A DNA stretch of 6,568 bases from an uncultured Candidatus Melainabacteria bacterium. Its GTDB lineage: Bacteria > Cyanobacteriota > Vampirovibrionia > LMEP-6097. How positions within the stretch are numbered: the stretch's first letter is position 1; every line of letters begins with the position of its first letter. Both the position numbers and the translations under genes were made by a program. The stretch is from positions 1 to 6,568 of the forward strand of contig CALBDR010000132.1 of the NCBI GenBank assembly GCA_937927525.1, read 5' to 3'. Of the stretch, positions 6,127-6,568 are shown in pieces. The notes beneath the pieces were generated by a model. That model made no database searches, was not told the DNA's origin, and worked only from the letters and a program-made list of their open reading frames with translations.

Positions 6127-6399
6127 GTGGCACGAGGCAAGCACAAATCAGTTCCAAGGGAACTAAAAAAAAATATAAACTGGCTTGAAAACAAACTTGG
6201 CTTAAAAATAATACTGGGTTTATCTGCTTGTGCTCGTCATAAATTTTCTCCTGGGCATATAAAACTTGTCGGAAGAACAGGAGCTGGTTTTAGAGCCAGA
6301 GGCTATTCTGGAAATGGTATTATAGATTTTTTTATAGTTTGTCGGGATGAGGATTTAGCTGATTTAGTTATGTCTAAATTTGAAGTTGGGTTTAGTTAA
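6127..6399 (+). CDS. Unrecognised small basic protein (90 residues)
   Basis: The ORF starts with GTG at 6127, the only usable start near its 5' end; the next in-frame ATG is close to the C-terminus (residue 81). No good ribosome site lies before the GTG, which weakens the start. The protein is basic at its N-terminus (RGKHKSVPRELKKN), has LENKLGLKIILGLSACARH at 20-38, a glycine/arginine-rich GRTGAGFRARGYSGNG at 49-64, and a predicted strand IIDFFIVCR (65-73) followed by DEDLADLV. No signal peptide or membrane span is seen. The general pattern faintly recalls small cyanobacterial DUF2103-type proteins, but that is a guess from memory. It follows plsX on the same strand and may be in that operon. 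The same frame continues upstream through one TAA into the 39-codon ORF, so the intact gene could be longer. Confidence 0.6.
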   Translation: MARGKHKSVPRELKKNINWLENKLGLKIILGLSACARHKFSPGHIKLVGRTGAGFRARGYSGNGIIDFFIVCRDEDLADLVMSKFEVGFS

Positions 6400-6472
6400 T
6401 CCGAGTGTAAATAGAATGCCTGAGAAGACTTTAGATAAAAACAGCTTCAATCTTATTTAATAAAAGGACTTA

Positions 6473-6500
6473 TTGAATAGCAAGCATAAGATGATAAAAT
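6473..6500 (+). promoter_or_regulatory. Candidate promoter of the right-edge dehydrogenase
   Basis: TTGAAT at 6473-6478 and TAAAAT at 6495-6500 are spaced by 16 bases and match four and five of six consensus bases. The start of transcription would fall at about 6507-6508, on the ATG itself, implying a leaderless or nearly leaderless message. The region is AT-rich, so chance matches are possible. Confidence 0.4.
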
Positions 6501-6504
6501 CATC
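6490..6504 (+). repeat. 15-bp palindrome just before the dehydrogenase start
   Basis: GATGAT (6490-6495) and ATCATC (6499-6504) are exact reverse complements around AAA. The palindrome overlaps the candidate -10 box and ends three bases before the ATG. It could be an operator for a dimeric regulator or, if transcribed from further upstream, a small hairpin. Confidence 0.35.
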
Positions 6505-6507
6505 GTT

Positions 6508-6568
6508 ATGAATACAAATATTGCTACAAAAACTAAAATTACTGTTGCTAAAGGGGACGGTATAGGCC
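6508..6568 (+). CDS. Isocitrate/isopropylmalate dehydrogenase family, N-terminus (isocitrate dehydrogenase favoured), cut by window edge
   Basis: Twenty complete codons are present. The peptide MNTNIATKTKITVAKGDGIG carries the beta-strand and glycine loop (ITVxxGDGIG, normally continued PEI) that opens the isocitrate/isopropylmalate dehydrogenase family, which oxidatively decarboxylates its hydroxy acid with NAD(P). The lysine-containing ITVAKGDGIG form is closer to what I recall for the isocitrate dehydrogenases of the Rickettsia type than to LeuB (usually VLPGDGIG), so icd of the TCA cycle is favoured, but 20 residues cannot settle it. No Shine-Dalgarno site precedes the ATG; the candidate promoter lies directly upstream. 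The 108-base gap behind the previous ORF contains no clear terminator. Confidence 0.75.
   Translation, partial: MNTNIATKTKITVAKGDGIG

Noticed and set aside
6446..6477. TTCAAT/ATTGAA pair as a terminator after the 90-residue ORF
   Set aside because: Six A/T-rich pairs around a 20-base loop with no T run; not stable enough.

Overview
This is an AT-rich bacterial window built mostly from core genes. It has a divergent layout. A leftward block (about 1-1887) holds, in transcription order, an unrecognised cysteine-free 322-residue protein, an O-methyltransferase whose ATG overlaps the previous stop codon (TAATG), and, separated by about 75 bases, the start of a small zinc-ribbon protein that runs off the window. 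A rightward block (about 2044-6568) holds hup (nucleoid protein HU), gyrA (DNA gyrase subunit A), plsX (phosphate acyltransferase of phospholipid synthesis), a short region with one or two small unrecognised ORFs, and the first 20 codons of an isocitrate/isopropylmalate dehydrogenase.

The organism cannot be named from this window. Two proteins look cyanobacterial in style: HU ends in a GFSPGKQFKEAVNG-type tail, and GyrA has a QRRATKGKGG loop instead of the classical QRRGGKG GyrA box. Together with the AT-rich base composition this would fit a non-photosynthetic cyanobacterial relative (Melainabacteria/Vampirovibrionia type). That is an inference from remembered family patterns, not a search result.

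The control elements are unusually readable. hup has a perfect TATAAT -10, a weak -35, a well-placed A/T-rich UP-like element, a strong AAGGAG ribosome site, and a textbook UUCG-loop terminator before gyrA. gyrA then has its own TATAAT box with a very short leader, no visible Shine-Dalgarno site, and a perfect 7-bp inverted repeat over its -35 region. plsX starts 2 bases after the gyrA stop, so topology control and membrane lipid synthesis are probably on one transcript. The dehydrogenase at the right edge also lacks a Shine-Dalgarno site and may be leaderless.

No new multi-gene system is evident. The points most worth checking are a 133-codon frame at 5998-6399 interrupted by a single in-frame TAA, a 20-residue periodic repeat in the unrecognised 322-residue protein, its TTG start inside a perfect hairpin, and the non-canonical GyrA box. 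No tRNA, rRNA, CRISPR array or complete insertion sequence was seen, and no gene-free stretch exceeds 300 bases.
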